Shown here piece by piece: positions 1 through 7,871 of a stretch of DNA of 37,443 bases (position 1 is the stretch's first letter; every line of letters starts with the position of its first letter). The notes below the pieces were generated by a model. It was given only the letters and a program-made list of their open reading frames with translations, ran no database searches and had not been told where the DNA came from. Location of the stretch: assembly GCA_011523055.1 (NCBI GenBank), contig WTHQ01000006.1, positions 25,320 to 62,762 of the forward strand. The letters are read 5' to 3'. The translations under genes and the position numbers were made by a program. This stretch comes from Methanobacteriota archaeon. GTDB lineage: Archaea; Thermoplasmatota; Poseidoniia; Poseidoniales; Thalassarchaeaceae.

Positions 1-161
1 ATGAAATTGACTGGGTCAGACTCCATCATGAAACGTAACTCAGTTTGACGGTTCAATACCTCGACAGGGCAGGCTCCGAATGAACCATGGTTGAGGAAAT
101 CCACCTTTGTATTGAGTTGCCATAGATCGGCAAGGCCAGACCTATAACCCTCCTCACTCAT
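1..161 (-). CDS. Class V aminotransferase, isopenicillin-N-epimerase-like (N-terminal part only)
   Basis: Partial: only about the first 53 codons are present; the gene runs off the left edge of the window. It starts at ATG 161-159, and its ATGA overlaps the TGA stop of lipB, so it is probably the last visible cistron of the lipoate/oxoacid dehydrogenase operon. The translation contains VDFLNHGSFGACPVEVL followed by a helix ending in MMESDPVNF. The phrase FLNHGSFGA-P-x-V is the N-terminal signature of PLP-dependent class V aminotransferases of the isopenicillin N epimerase (CefD-like) group, which act as epimerases, desulfurases or transaminases. The PLP lysine lies outside the window, so the reaction cannot be assigned. 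Confidence 0.72.
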   Translation of the reverse strand, partial: MSEEGYRSGLADLWQLNTKVDFLNHGSFGACPVEVLNRQTELRFMMESDPVNF

Positions 162-826
162 GTTAGGTCCCCCCAGTCCACAGGAAGGGAAAGACTCCTC
201 GATATGGAATCAGGAGCGGTCTCGGATAGAGCCTCGAAGATCCTTTCCCTGTCGATTAAGCGACCCTCCAGGTCGTGGGTGTGCCCGAGCCTGTGCAGCG
301 AGGTCGTTGTACCGGCCGAGAGGCCGCAACACTCCAGGCCCTCAACTCTGCCCTCAGGCGTCTCAATGTTGATTGCGATTCCGTGCTTCGATACCCAACT
401 CCTGAATGAGAGGCCCACGGAGCAGATCTTGTGGCCATCCACCCACACTCCGATCATCGCAGGGTCCCGATACCCCTCTATTCCACAGTCGCCAAGGGCG
501 GCGATGACCCAGTCCTCCATCCTTGAGACGATCTGGGGAACCCCCCTCTCACCTTCGGACCATTTGACCACGGGGTACACGACGAGCTGCCCGGGACCAT
601 GCCATGTCAGGCCGCCCCCCCTGTCGACGTCAATGGTCCGGTAGCCCTCCGCTGTGACCCGGTCCTTCCTGGCTCTCGGGCCCATGGTCACGATCTCTGG
701 GTGTTGCAGGAAGAGTATCGTGTCGATGACACTGTCTGAGATCCGCTCTTTCCTAAGCCGATCCATGGCCTTGACTGCCTCGGGGTATTCCACAACCCCT
801 CCCAACACGGCCCGTGCGACACGCAT
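158..826 (-). CDS. lipB: Octanoyl-(acyl carrier) : protein N-octanoyltransferase LipB
   Basis: LipB transfers an octanoyl group to the lipoyl-domain lysine of 2-oxoacid dehydrogenase E2 proteins; LipA then inserts two sulfurs. About 222 residues, normal for LipB. The signature RGGGLTWHGPGQLVVYPV is present, followed by the lysine motif GHKICSVG and the region around the catalytic cysteine (VEGLECCGL; the family normally has P-C-G, so the exact nucleophile is one of two adjacent Cys). A GTG at 844 would add six residues; ATG 826 is preferred because homology begins right after it. It follows lpd by about 37 nt and overlaps the next gene by ATGA. The usual donor is octanoyl-ACP, which archaea generally lack, so the donor here is an open question. 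Confidence 0.93.
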   Translation of the reverse strand: MRVARAVLGGVVEYPEAVKAMDRLRKERISDSVIDTILFLQHPEIVTMGPRARKDRVTAEGYRTIDVDRGGGLTWHGPGQLVVYPVVKWSEGERGVPQIVSRMEDWVIAALGDCGIEGYRDPAMIGVWVDGHKICSVGLSFRSWVSKHGIAINIETPEGRVEGLECCGLSAGTTTSLHRLGHTHDLEGRLIDRERIFEALSETAPDSISRSLSLPVDWGDLT

Positions 827-863
827 GGCAGGGGATGTGCACACCCCATTTCAAGGGGGGCCT

Positions 864-2303
864 TCAGGACGTGTGAATTGCATGGCCGAGAGTTTTGAGG
901 ACGCTCTCATGGAAGGCCTCCGTCATAGTGGGGTGAGCGTGAACTGTGCCCTCGATGTCCTCAAGGACGGCCCCCATCTCTAGGGCCAGCACGAATTCTC
1001 CATGTAATTCAGCCACATGGCTCCCGACGGCCTGGATCCCCAAGATCACGTGATCGCCCTTTCGGGCTGTGACTCTGATGAATCCAGCGGTCTTCTCTGC
1101 CTCTAGGGTGAGCGCCCTGCCGTTCGCAGCTAATGGGAACTTGCCAATGATCACGTCCTCGCCCCTCTCCTTCGCGGTATCCGGATCCAACCCCACTGAC
1201 ACGATCTCTGGCTCTGTGAAGATGATCGCCGGAATGGCAACCTTGTCGAACTCCCTGTCTAGTCCTGATATCAATTCGGCCACCATCTCCCCTTCTGCAC
1301 TCGCCTTGTGTGCCAACATTGGCTCGCCTGCCACGTCACCTATGGCGAATACTCCTGGCACGTTGGTCCGGCACCTCCTGTCGGTCCGGATGAATCTCCC
1401 AGTGCTGTCGAGTCGAACTCCTGTGTTCTCTAGTCCCCAGCCCTGCAGGTTGGCCTTCCTTCCTACAGTTACGAGCACCTTGTCTACGTCCTTGGACTTC
1501 TCCTGACCATCGATTTCATAGCTCAATCTTGCCATCTTCCTGCCGCCATCTCCGTCGATTATCTCGACCCCCCTCGCAAGAGCACCTCGGTTTATGACGA
1601 CTCCATGCTTCTTGAGCCAGATCTCAAGTGGCCTCCTGATTTCCTTGTCCATCATCGCGAGTATGTCGTCCATCCCCTCGATAACAGTGACCTTGGAGCC
1701 GAGTTTTGACAGGGCGCAACCCAGTTCGAGTCCGATGTATCCCCCTCCAACTATAGCGACCTCTGCCGGCAGCTCTTGGAGGTCCAATGCCCCTGTGCTG
1801 GAAAGCACCATGTCCTCGTCGCATGGCATGAACGGGAGGTCGATGTGAGTTGACCCAGTCGCGATGATCACGTTCTCCGCCTGTATCAACAAAGATCCTC
1901 CATCGGAGTCGACAGAGCAGGTCTTGGGCCCGGTGAACGTCCCCCATCCGTGAATCACCTCTGCTCCCGCAGATTTCAATAGGGCCTCAACGCCTTTGTT
2001 TAGCCTGTCGACGATGGAGTCCTTCCATGAGACGAGCCCCCGCATGTCAAGTTCGGGCTCGCCCTTCACGGTAATTCCCATGTGACCACCGTCCTCCGAG
2101 TGCTTGGACAGCGACTCGAACCTCTCAGCGGCATGTATCACTGCCTTAGAGGGGATGCAACCCCGAATCAGGCAGGTGCCACCATACCTCGATCCCTCGA
2201 CTATGACTGTGTCGAGGCCCAGTTGTGCGGACCGTATTCCCGCGACATAGCCACCAGGGCCTCCGCCGACCACGAGCACCTGGCACTTTCGAACTTCCGA
2301 CAT
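864..2303 (-). CDS. lpd: Dihydrolipoyl dehydrogenase (E3 of 2-oxoacid dehydrogenase complex)
   Basis: FAD flavoprotein that reoxidises dihydrolipoamide on E2 and passes electrons to NAD+. 479 residues, typical length. Visible in order: an FAD-binding Rossmann motif GGGPGGYVAG near residue 13; the redox disulfide GGTCLIRGCIPSKA (Cys44 and Cys49); the NAD-binding motif VGGGYIGLELG; the second FAD motif FAIGDVAG; and the C-terminal dimer-interface catalytic pair in HAHPTMTEAFHE. The disulfide loop reads L-I-R between the cysteines' usual neighbours where most family members have L-N-V or L-N-I. It begins 9 nt after the E2 stop codon, in the same operon, so it is presumably the E3 dedicated to this complex. 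Confidence 0.96.
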   Translation of the reverse strand: MSEVRKCQVLVVGGGPGGYVAGIRSAQLGLDTVIVEGSRYGGTCLIRGCIPSKAVIHAAERFESLSKHSEDGGHMGITVKGEPELDMRGLVSWKDSIVDRLNKGVEALLKSAGAEVIHGWGTFTGPKTCSVDSDGGSLLIQAENVIIATGSTHIDLPFMPCDEDMVLSSTGALDLQELPAEVAIVGGGYIGLELGCALSKLGSKVTVIEGMDDILAMMDKEIRRPLEIWLKKHGVVINRGALARGVEIIDGDGGRKMARLSYEIDGQEKSKDVDKVLVTVGRKANLQGWGLENTGVRLDSTGRFIRTDRRCRTNVPGVFAIGDVAGEPMLAHKASAEGEMVAELISGLDREFDKVAIPAIIFTEPEIVSVGLDPDTAKERGEDVIIGKFPLAANGRALTLEAEKTAGFIRVTARKGDHVILGIQAVGSHVAELHGEFVLALEMGAVLEDIEGTVHAHPTMTEAFHESVLKTLGHAIHTS

Positions 2304-2312
2304 TTTGTTGCC

Positions 2313-3581
2313 TCACATGAATATTAGAGCGGGATTCTCTAGAAGCTTCTTGAGGTCTTGGACCAGCGCCGCCCCGTCCGCCCCGTCGACGATTCTATGG
2401 TCCCATGAACTGGAGAGATTCATTATCCTCCGGATGACGATCGACCCCGCCTTAGCAACCGGCATTTCCCTAGCCTTGTGGACCCCTAGGATCCCAACTT
2501 CGGGATGGTTGATGATTGGAGTAGCCCCAAGCCCACCGTCCCTTCCGAGGCTTGTGATGGTGAAGGTTGAACCAGTTAGATCCTCCAGCGTAGCAGTTCC
2601 GTCCCGGGCAGAGCCTGTGACCCTTTGCATCTCTGCAGCTGCATCCCACACGTTCATGGCCTCAACATGCTTTACCACGGGGACGTAGAGGCCCCTATCG
2701 GTCTGGGTGGCGATTCCGAGATTCACAGCCTCGTGCTCTGTGACTACCCCAGCCTCATCGTCGTAGACCGCGTTGCATTTGCGATTGCGGTCAAGTGCCT
2801 TCGTGAGTGCGAGCATGATGAACGGCAGGTATGTCAGCTTGGGCTGCCCCTCCTCCCTTTCTGAGTTCATCAGTTGGCGGAGTTCCTCTAAGGCGGTGAC
2901 ATCTACCTCCTCGAAGTAGGAGAAGTGGGGGATAGACGATGTTGAAACAACCATCTGCTCGGCAATCTTCCTCCTCAACCCAACAACTTTCACTTCCCTG
3001 GTTCCTGTCTTCCTAACTGATCGAGTTGGGGACGGGCCAGAGCCACCGGTGGCGATTGCGGCATCGAGGTCAGATTGCTGGATCCGACCCCCTCTACCGC
3101 TTCCGGCAACATTTGCCAGGTCGATGCCGGCTTCGCGGGCACGCCTTCTAACTGCAGGGCTGGCAAGAACGGTGTTGCTGGCTGACTTCGGTGTTTGAGA
3201 GGGCAGCGGTTCGGGAGCGCGCGGTTCAGGGGCCGGGACTGGGTCCTCCGTTTGTTTGGGTGGCGCTGCCCCCGGCTCCTCGTCTTCTACTTTGGCACCG
3301 GCTTCGGTTTCAACGGGCGCCTCGTCCACCACGTCTGCTTCATCAGAGTCGAACTCGACCAGGACTGCACCGACTGCAACCATGTCTCCCACATCCCCAT
3401 TCAAGGAGACAATTGTCCCTGAGTAGGGCGATGGGATGGTCACAGTGGATTTGTCCGTCATTACGTCGACAATGGCATCGTCCTCGGAAACAGACGAGCC
3501 AACCTCAACGTGCCACGTTACAATCTCCCCTTCTACGACCCCTTCTCCTATGTCCGGAAGCTTGAACGCCCTTCTCGCCAT
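2313..3581 (-). CDS. bkdB: Dihydrolipoyl acyltransferase (E2) of branched-chain 2-oxoacid dehydrogenase
   Basis: Core subunit that carries the swinging lipoyl arm and transfers the acyl group to CoA. The start chosen is ATG 3581 (MARRAFKLPDIGEG), 2 nt after the E1 beta stop; a longer reading frame upstream would overlap E1 beta and adds no homology. About 422 residues: a single lipoyl domain (residues 1-80) with the lipoylation site in DVMTDKST (Lys44); a Pro/Ala/Glu-rich flexible linker (about 90-140); a peripheral-subunit-binding domain (ASPAVRRRAREAGIDL and GSGRGGRI); and a catalytic domain ending in the active-site motif SWDHRIVDGADGA. MTDKST resembles branched-chain E2 proteins more than pyruvate E2, and the E1 beta signature agrees. 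Lys44 would be the substrate for LipB and LipA encoded in the same operon. Confidence 0.95.
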   Translation of the reverse strand: MARRAFKLPDIGEGVVEGEIVTWHVEVGSSVSEDDAIVDVMTDKSTVTIPSPYSGTIVSLNGDVGDMVAVGAVLVEFDSDEADVVDEAPVETEAGAKVEDEEPGAAPPKQTEDPVPAPEPRAPEPLPSQTPKSASNTVLASPAVRRRAREAGIDLANVAGSGRGGRIQQSDLDAAIATGGSGPSPTRSVRKTGTREVKVVGLRRKIAEQMVVSTSSIPHFSYFEEVDVTALEELRQLMNSEREEGQPKLTYLPFIMLALTKALDRNRKCNAVYDDEAGVVTEHEAVNLGIATQTDRGLYVPVVKHVEAMNVWDAAAEMQRVTGSARDGTATLEDLTGSTFTITSLGRDGGLGATPIINHPEVGILGVHKAREMPVAKAGSIVIRRIMNLSSSWDHRIVDGADGAALVQDLKKLLENPALIFM

Positions 3582-3583
3582 GA

Positions 3584-4594
3584 TTATCCCTCTAGTGTTC
3601 CACGTATGGCTTCTGCGATCCTCTGCGGACTCGGCATGTAGTCCCACTCAGTGGTGTGCGGAAACGGAGTGTCCCAGCCAGTGACCCTTGCAACTGGCGC
3701 CTCAAGGCTCCAGAAACACCTCTCTTGGACACTCGCTGCCATCTCTGCGCCGAATCCACTCGTCTTGGGGGCCTCGTGAACGATCACGCACCGCCCGGTC
3801 TTCTGAACGGAGTTTACCACTGCGTCCTTGTCCCACGGTACGAGGCTCTGGAGATCGATTAGGTCGCAGGAAACTCCTGACTGCCTGATGGCCTCCTCGC
3901 AGACGTGTACCATGGTCCCCCATGCTATGACCGTGCAGTCTTCTCCCTCGGCGGCCATCCTCGCCTTTCCGATTGGCACTGTGTAGTGTGAGGGGGGGAC
4001 CTCCGCCTCTGGGTGGCCGGACCAAGTGGGGACATTGTGCGGATCACCGTAGAACGGACCCCTGTAGCATCTCTTGGGCTCGAAGACGACAACCGGGTCC
4101 TCCGATTCGATTGCCGATATGAGGAGGCCCTTGGCATTGTAGGGCGTTGATGCGTAGACAACCTTCAGGCCTGGCGTGTGGGTGAACTGGGACTCGGGAG
4201 ACTGAGAGTGGTGGTGACCGCCTCGAATCCCCCCTCCTGCTGGGGTTCGGATTGTGACTGGGGTCCAGAACTCGCCACCTGACCTATGCCTGAGCTTGGC
4301 GATCTCGTTGACGATCTGGTCGTAGGCGGGGAAGATGTAGTCGGCGAATTGTATCTCGCACACAGGCCTGAGCCCATTCAAGCCCATCCCGAAGGCAATC
4401 GCGGCTATGCCCCCCTCCGACAGGGGAGTGTCGAAGACCCTGTGGGCACCGTGCTTCTCCTGCAATCCATCAGTGGTCCGGAATACGCCACCGAAATAGC
4501 CCACGTCCTCACCGAAGACCAAGACGTCCTCGTCCCTTTGGAGCATGTTGTCCAATGCTGAGTTCACAGCCTGAACCATGTTCATCTCTGCCAT
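3584..4594 (-). CDS. bkdA2: 2-oxoisovalerate (branched-chain 2-oxoacid) dehydrogenase E1 component, beta subunit
   Basis: 336 residues, usual size for an E1 beta subunit, which pairs with E1 alpha to form the thiamine-diphosphate decarboxylase. Recognisable blocks include FGEDVGYFGGVFR near residue 27, the RVFDTPLSEGGI block, EIQFADYIFPAYDQIVNE, HHSQSPE, and the C-terminal VTGWDTPFPHTTE. The DTPFPH and FEPK motifs are characteristic of branched-chain rather than pyruvate dehydrogenases, which is the main basis for the substrate call. The ATG directly abuts the E1 alpha stop (TAG then ATG with no spacer), implying translational coupling and stoichiometric production of the two E1 chains. Substrate range (valine, leucine and isoleucine oxoacids, possibly also pyruvate) cannot be fixed from sequence. 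Confidence 0.94.
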   Translation of the reverse strand: MAEMNMVQAVNSALDNMLQRDEDVLVFGEDVGYFGGVFRTTDGLQEKHGAHRVFDTPLSEGGIAAIAFGMGLNGLRPVCEIQFADYIFPAYDQIVNEIAKLRHRSGGEFWTPVTIRTPAGGGIRGGHHHSQSPESQFTHTPGLKVVYASTPYNAKGLLISAIESEDPVVVFEPKRCYRGPFYGDPHNVPTWSGHPEAEVPPSHYTVPIGKARMAAEGEDCTVIAWGTMVHVCEEAIRQSGVSCDLIDLQSLVPWDKDAVVNSVQKTGRCVIVHEAPKTSGFGAEMAASVQERCFWSLEAPVARVTGWDTPFPHTTEWDYMPSPQRIAEAIRGTLEG

Positions 4595-5839
4595 CTAGAG
4601 GCCCCCTTGTAGGTTCATCTCGTCCCATTGCTCCTTCAAGTGCCAAGGGACATCTGAGTACACTTCGGTGAATATGGTGTCTGAGGATGGATATGGCCCC
4701 TGCGCCAGGTCCCCGAACTTTACGGCCTCCTTGTAAGCGGCCATGACCTCTGCGTCGATCCGGGCCTCGAGGTCCTTCTGCTTCTCTTCTGACCATGCGC
4801 CAACTGATATCAGGTGATCCCTGAGTCTGTGTATGGGGTCCCCGCCTGGCCAGACATCGGGCTCGTCAGAGGGCCTGTACCTCGATGGATCGTCGCTGCT
4901 GCTGTGGGCTCCGGCTCTGTAGGTGAGGACCTCGATATGGGTAGCCCCCAAACCAGCAGAGGCCCTTTCTCTAGCCCACTTCGTCACTGAATAGAGAGCG
5001 AGGAAGTCGTTCCCATCAACCCTCAAACACGGGACGTCGTACGCGAGTCCTCTGTCGGCGAATGTGCTGCTGCCACTCGCGAGGTTGGCATGCGTAGATA
5101 TCGCCCATTGGTTGTTCACAATGTTGAGGATGACTGGTGGGCGGAAGACGCTTGCGAAGTTCAAAGCGTAGTGGTAGTCCCCCTCGGCACTGGCTCCGTC
5201 ACCGATCCACGTGATTGTGACCTCATCCAGCTTCTTGTAGGCCGAGGCCATGGCGACCCCTACGGCTTGGCTGAATTGAGTGCCAACTGGACTGGACACG
5301 GAGATGTAACGACCCTCTCGGTAGGTGTAGTGGACCGGCATCTGCCGCCCCTTCACGTTGTCCTCGACGTTGCCTATGCAGTGGCAGATCATACTCACCA
5401 TGTCTCTCCCTCTTACGAATTGTGCGCCTGGTTGGCGATAGGTCGGGAAGACCCAGTCCTGGCTCTCCAGCGCCATCGTCTGGGCGACGGCGATAGCCTC
5501 CTCACCGAGTGATCTCATGTAGAACGAGAGCTTCCCAGTTCGCTGCATCTTCATCATTCTGTCATCGAAGATCCGCAATCTGACCATGTGCTCCAGGCCT
5601 AGGAGGAGGTCTGCCTGTGAGATGTTAGGGTCCCACTCGCCAGAGCGAGAGTCGTCATCGCCAAGAACTCGAATCAGTCCTCTGGAATGGGGGGCAGTGT
5701 CCTCTGCGTTGCAGGACAGTGGATCGAGCATGGGTAGGTCAGAGGGTGAGTAGGTCCAATCGTCGAACGAAGCAGAGTCACCGGGCCTGAAGGGGGCGGA
5801 TGGAACTCTGATAGGACCCTCACAACCGTCATTGGTCAT
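4595..5839 (-). CDS. bkdA1: 2-oxoisovalerate (branched-chain 2-oxoacid) dehydrogenase E1 component, alpha subunit
   Basis: 414 residues. The thiamine-diphosphate motif is clear: it begins GDGASAEGDYHYALNFAS and continues with a conserved VNNQWAIST. Upstream lies GRQMPVHYT, and downstream the phosphorylation-loop-like HSSSDDPSRYR. An N-terminal extension of roughly 70 residues (starting MTNDGCEGPIRV) precedes the catalytic domain; BkdA1-type bacterial subunits also carry an extension here. The start codon overlaps the lipA stop as ATGA (5836-5839), so lipA and the complex genes are co-translated. With E1 beta it performs oxidative decarboxylation of branched-chain oxoacids and reductive acylation of lipoyl-E2. 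Confidence 0.94.
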   Translation of the reverse strand: MTNDGCEGPIRVPSAPFRPGDSASFDDWTYSPSDLPMLDPLSCNAEDTAPHSRGLIRVLGDDDSRSGEWDPNISQADLLLGLEHMVRLRIFDDRMMKMQRTGKLSFYMRSLGEEAIAVAQTMALESQDWVFPTYRQPGAQFVRGRDMVSMICHCIGNVEDNVKGRQMPVHYTYREGRYISVSSPVGTQFSQAVGVAMASAYKKLDEVTITWIGDGASAEGDYHYALNFASVFRPPVILNIVNNQWAISTHANLASGSSTFADRGLAYDVPCLRVDGNDFLALYSVTKWARERASAGLGATHIEVLTYRAGAHSSSDDPSRYRPSDEPDVWPGGDPIHRLRDHLISVGAWSEEKQKDLEARIDAEVMAAYKEAVKFGDLAQGPYPSSDTIFTEVYSDVPWHLKEQWDEMNLQGGL

Positions 5840-6897
5840 GTTGTTATCCCCTCCCGTCCGATCTCGCTATTTAGCTGTTGAAGAGAGCTGATGGCGGATC
5901 CAGTGGAGTCCCTCGTGACCACTGGCTCAGCCCCCTCAGACTCTTCAAACAGGAGCCCGGCCCTATAACTGGATCTGACTAGAGGGCCACAGGCTACAGC
6001 TTCGAAACCCATATTCCTAGCCTCCTGGTCCCACATAACGAACGACGAGGGTTCGGGGAACCGATCTACGGGGAGGTGTCTCTGGGATGGTCTCAGGTAT
6101 TGCCCTATGGTAATCATGTGGACTCCAGCACCTCTGAGTAGCCTCATCGCGTCAACGACCTCTTGGTCTGTTTCCCCCAATCCGACCATTAGGCTGGACT
6201 TGATTTTCAAATCTGGCCTGAGCCTTGAGGCCTCAGTCAGCACCTCAAGTGATTGGCTGAACGAGGCCCGCGGGTCCCTGACGGCCCCATCGAGTCGAGG
6301 AACACACTCTACGTTGTGTGCGAACACCTTGAGTGGCAGACCATCAAGGAGGCCCGCAAGCGCCTCGAGATTTCCATCTAGGTCGGAGCATAGTAACTCA
6401 AGGCCTACTTCTGGAGACCTCTTGTTGACTTCCAGTATGCAGTCTCTGTAATGACTGGCCCCCCCGTCTGCGAGGTCGTCCCGGTTTACGACGGTGATCA
6501 CAGCATGGGACAATCCCATTCTACTCACCGCATCTGCTAGATTCATAGGCTCATCGATGTCAAGGGGCGCAGGCGACTTTACGGTATCGACCGCGCAGAA
6601 CCTACATCCGCGAGTGCAAGCCTGTCCTGCGATCATGAATGTGGCGGTACCCCTGCTCCAGCAATCATGTATGTTGGGACAGCGCGCCTCCTCACAGACA
6701 GTGTTCAGATTATTGCCCTCTACCCTTTCACGCGTTTCTTGGAAGACTTTCATGGCTTCTCCTGAGGGCAACTTTGTACTGAACCATGTTGGGAGCCGCT
6801 TTCGTTCTGGCCGCCCTGCGCCAGTGGAACGGGTTGATCCCACCAGTGGCAGCTTACGAGCCATGATCAGCCCCGGATGGGGAGGGAGATTAACCAT
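5836..6897 (-). CDS. lipA: Lipoyl synthase LipA (radical SAM)
   Basis: Inserts two sulfur atoms into octanoylated E2 to make the lipoyl cofactor. 353 residues, slightly longer than usual because of a 40-residue N-terminus. Both iron-sulfur signatures are visible: the auxiliary cluster (CEEARCPNIHDC, C-x4-C-x5-C) and the radical-SAM cluster (CTRGCRFC, C-x3-C-x2-C). The C-terminal R-S-S-Y that contributes to the auxiliary cluster is present in GPLVRSSYRAG. First gene of the minus-strand operon. The start at 6897 is uncertain, because ATG 6864 (MARKL) is an in-frame alternative with no better ribosome-binding site. Canonical LipA/LipB, rather than the LipS1/LipS2 and LplA systems known from many archaea, suggests acquisition from bacteria. 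Confidence 0.96.
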   Translation of the reverse strand: MVNLPPHPGLIMARKLPLVGSTRSTGAGRPERKRLPTWFSTKLPSGEAMKVFQETRERVEGNNLNTVCEEARCPNIHDCWSRGTATFMIAGQACTRGCRFCAVDTVKSPAPLDIDEPMNLADAVSRMGLSHAVITVVNRDDLADGGASHYRDCILEVNKRSPEVGLELLCSDLDGNLEALAGLLDGLPLKVFAHNVECVPRLDGAVRDPRASFSQSLEVLTEASRLRPDLKIKSSLMVGLGETDQEVVDAMRLLRGAGVHMITIGQYLRPSQRHLPVDRFPEPSSFVMWDQEARNMGFEAVACGPLVRSSYRAGLLFEESEGAEPVVTRDSTGSAISSLQQLNSEIGREGITT

Positions 6898-6937
6898 TGC
6901 CTGATGGTGCGTTAGTGTTGATCAGAAGAATAGAGCT

Positions 6938-6946
6938 AATTTTTTG
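6938..6946 (-). promoter_or_regulatory. Candidate TATA box for the lipA-bkd-lipB operon
   Basis: On the minus strand the run AAAAAATTA lies about 41-49 nt before the lipA ATG. A start site roughly 25 nt downstream would leave a leader of about 18 nt. This is the most AT-rich short element close enough to the gene. Position and composition only; no start site is known. The divergent intergenic space (6898-7118) contains no supported gene. Confidence 0.35.
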
Positions 6947-7089
6947 ATCCGCATCGAGTAATGAGAGTTTTACGAAAACCCCTTGCGATTGAATCCGGGG
7001 TGATTCTTTGGAATGAGTTCCTATTAGGAAATCCAACTGAAATGATTGCAAGAATTGAAAATTAAATTGGGCACAATAAATTACGACCA

Positions 7090-7097
7090 TATAAATT
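7090..7097 (+). promoter_or_regulatory. TATA box of the folM-folB cassette
   Basis: The sequence TATAAATT matches the archaeal TATA consensus well. Its centre is about 25 bp before ATG 7119, so transcription would begin at or next to the start codon and the mRNA would be leaderless. This spacing favours ATG 7119 over the GTG at 7113 as the true start. Confidence 0.6.
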
Positions 7098-7118
7098 ACG
7101 AAACTAACCGCCGTGACC

Positions 7119-7871
7119 ATGGACGGAGCTGTGATCGTTACGGGTGGCTCTCGCAGGATCGGGAAAAAAATATCCCAATTGCTGTCTTCTGCTGGCTTTC
7201 CCGTCATCATCCACTACAATTCGTCATCCAGTGAGGCCGAAGAACTCGCATCGGAGTTACGAAGCCGAGGGGGCATGGCGGAGACCCTCATGTGCGATCT
7301 GTCAAGCACCTCAGATCTCGAAGACATGATAGAGAGAGCAGATGCGATCTTCAATGTCGGTATCGCGGGCTTGGTTAACAATGCTTCAATGTACAGCTAT
7401 GACGATGTAGATTCGATCGATCACCGATCTTTCTCCTCTCACATGTCCGTGAACGCATACGCCCCACTAACACTCTCGACGCAGATGCACAAGAGAGGCA
7501 GGGGTTGGGTCGTGAACATATTGGATTTCAAGGTCGAGTCACCAAATTCCGATTTTCTTTCCTACACGATTTCCAAGTTTGCACTCGCTTCGGTAACAGA
7601 CATTCTGGCTAGAGAACTAGCACCTGTTTTGAGGGTAAATGCCGTTGCCCCCGGGCACACACTGACCAGTGACTACCTAGATGAAGGAAAACTAGAATCT
7701 ACGAACTCATCAACGCCTCTTGGCGTAGGCCCTTCCCCCGATGACATAGCGGATGCAGTACTCTATCTGGCGAAGGCAAAGTCGGTTACCGGGCAGACAA
7801 TCTTCGTTGATGGGGGAGAAAGGTTCAGGCAACAGCCAAGGGACCCTGCGTTCAGTGGTGATAGAGAATGA
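7119..7871 (+). CDS. folM: Short-chain dehydrogenase, FolM/pteridine-reductase-like (dihydromonapterin or dihydrofolate reductase)
   Basis: About 250 residues, classic SDR size. The N-terminal nucleotide motif is TGGSRRIGKK; the R-R-I-G form (instead of x-G-I-G) is typical of the FolM/PTR1 subgroup, which uses NADPH to reduce pterins. The structural motif VNNAS and the catalytic Tyr-Lys pair in SYTISKFAL are present. The position that normally holds the catalytic Ser is Asp (NILDFK), as in PTR1 and FolM. The C-terminus has the usual V-T-G-Q-x-I-x-V-D-G-G. It overlaps the next gene (FolB/FolX-like) by ATGA, and this pairing strongly supports a pterin role. Whether the product is tetrahydromonapterin or tetrahydrofolate cannot be decided here. 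A GTG at 7113 would add two residues. Confidence 0.82.
   Translation: MDGAVIVTGGSRRIGKKISQLLSSAGFPVIIHYNSSSSEAEELASELRSRGGMAETLMCDLSSTSDLEDMIERADAIFNVGIAGLVNNASMYSYDDVDSIDHRSFSSHMSVNAYAPLTLSTQMHKRGRGWVVNILDFKVESPNSDFLSYTISKFALASVTDILARELAPVLRVNAVAPGHTLTSDYLDEGKLESTNSSTPLGVGPSPDDIADAVLYLAKAKSVTGQTIFVDGGERFRQQPRDPAFSGDRE

Noticed and set aside
3582-3647. Longer E2 start at 3647
   Set aside because: The extra 22 residues lie inside E1 beta coding sequence and precede the universal lipoyl-domain opening at MARRAFKLPDIGEG.
6890-7210. 106-codon minus frame spanning the lipA-folM gap
   Set aside because: Overlaps the start of both well-supported genes and their promoters; translation has no recognisable pattern.
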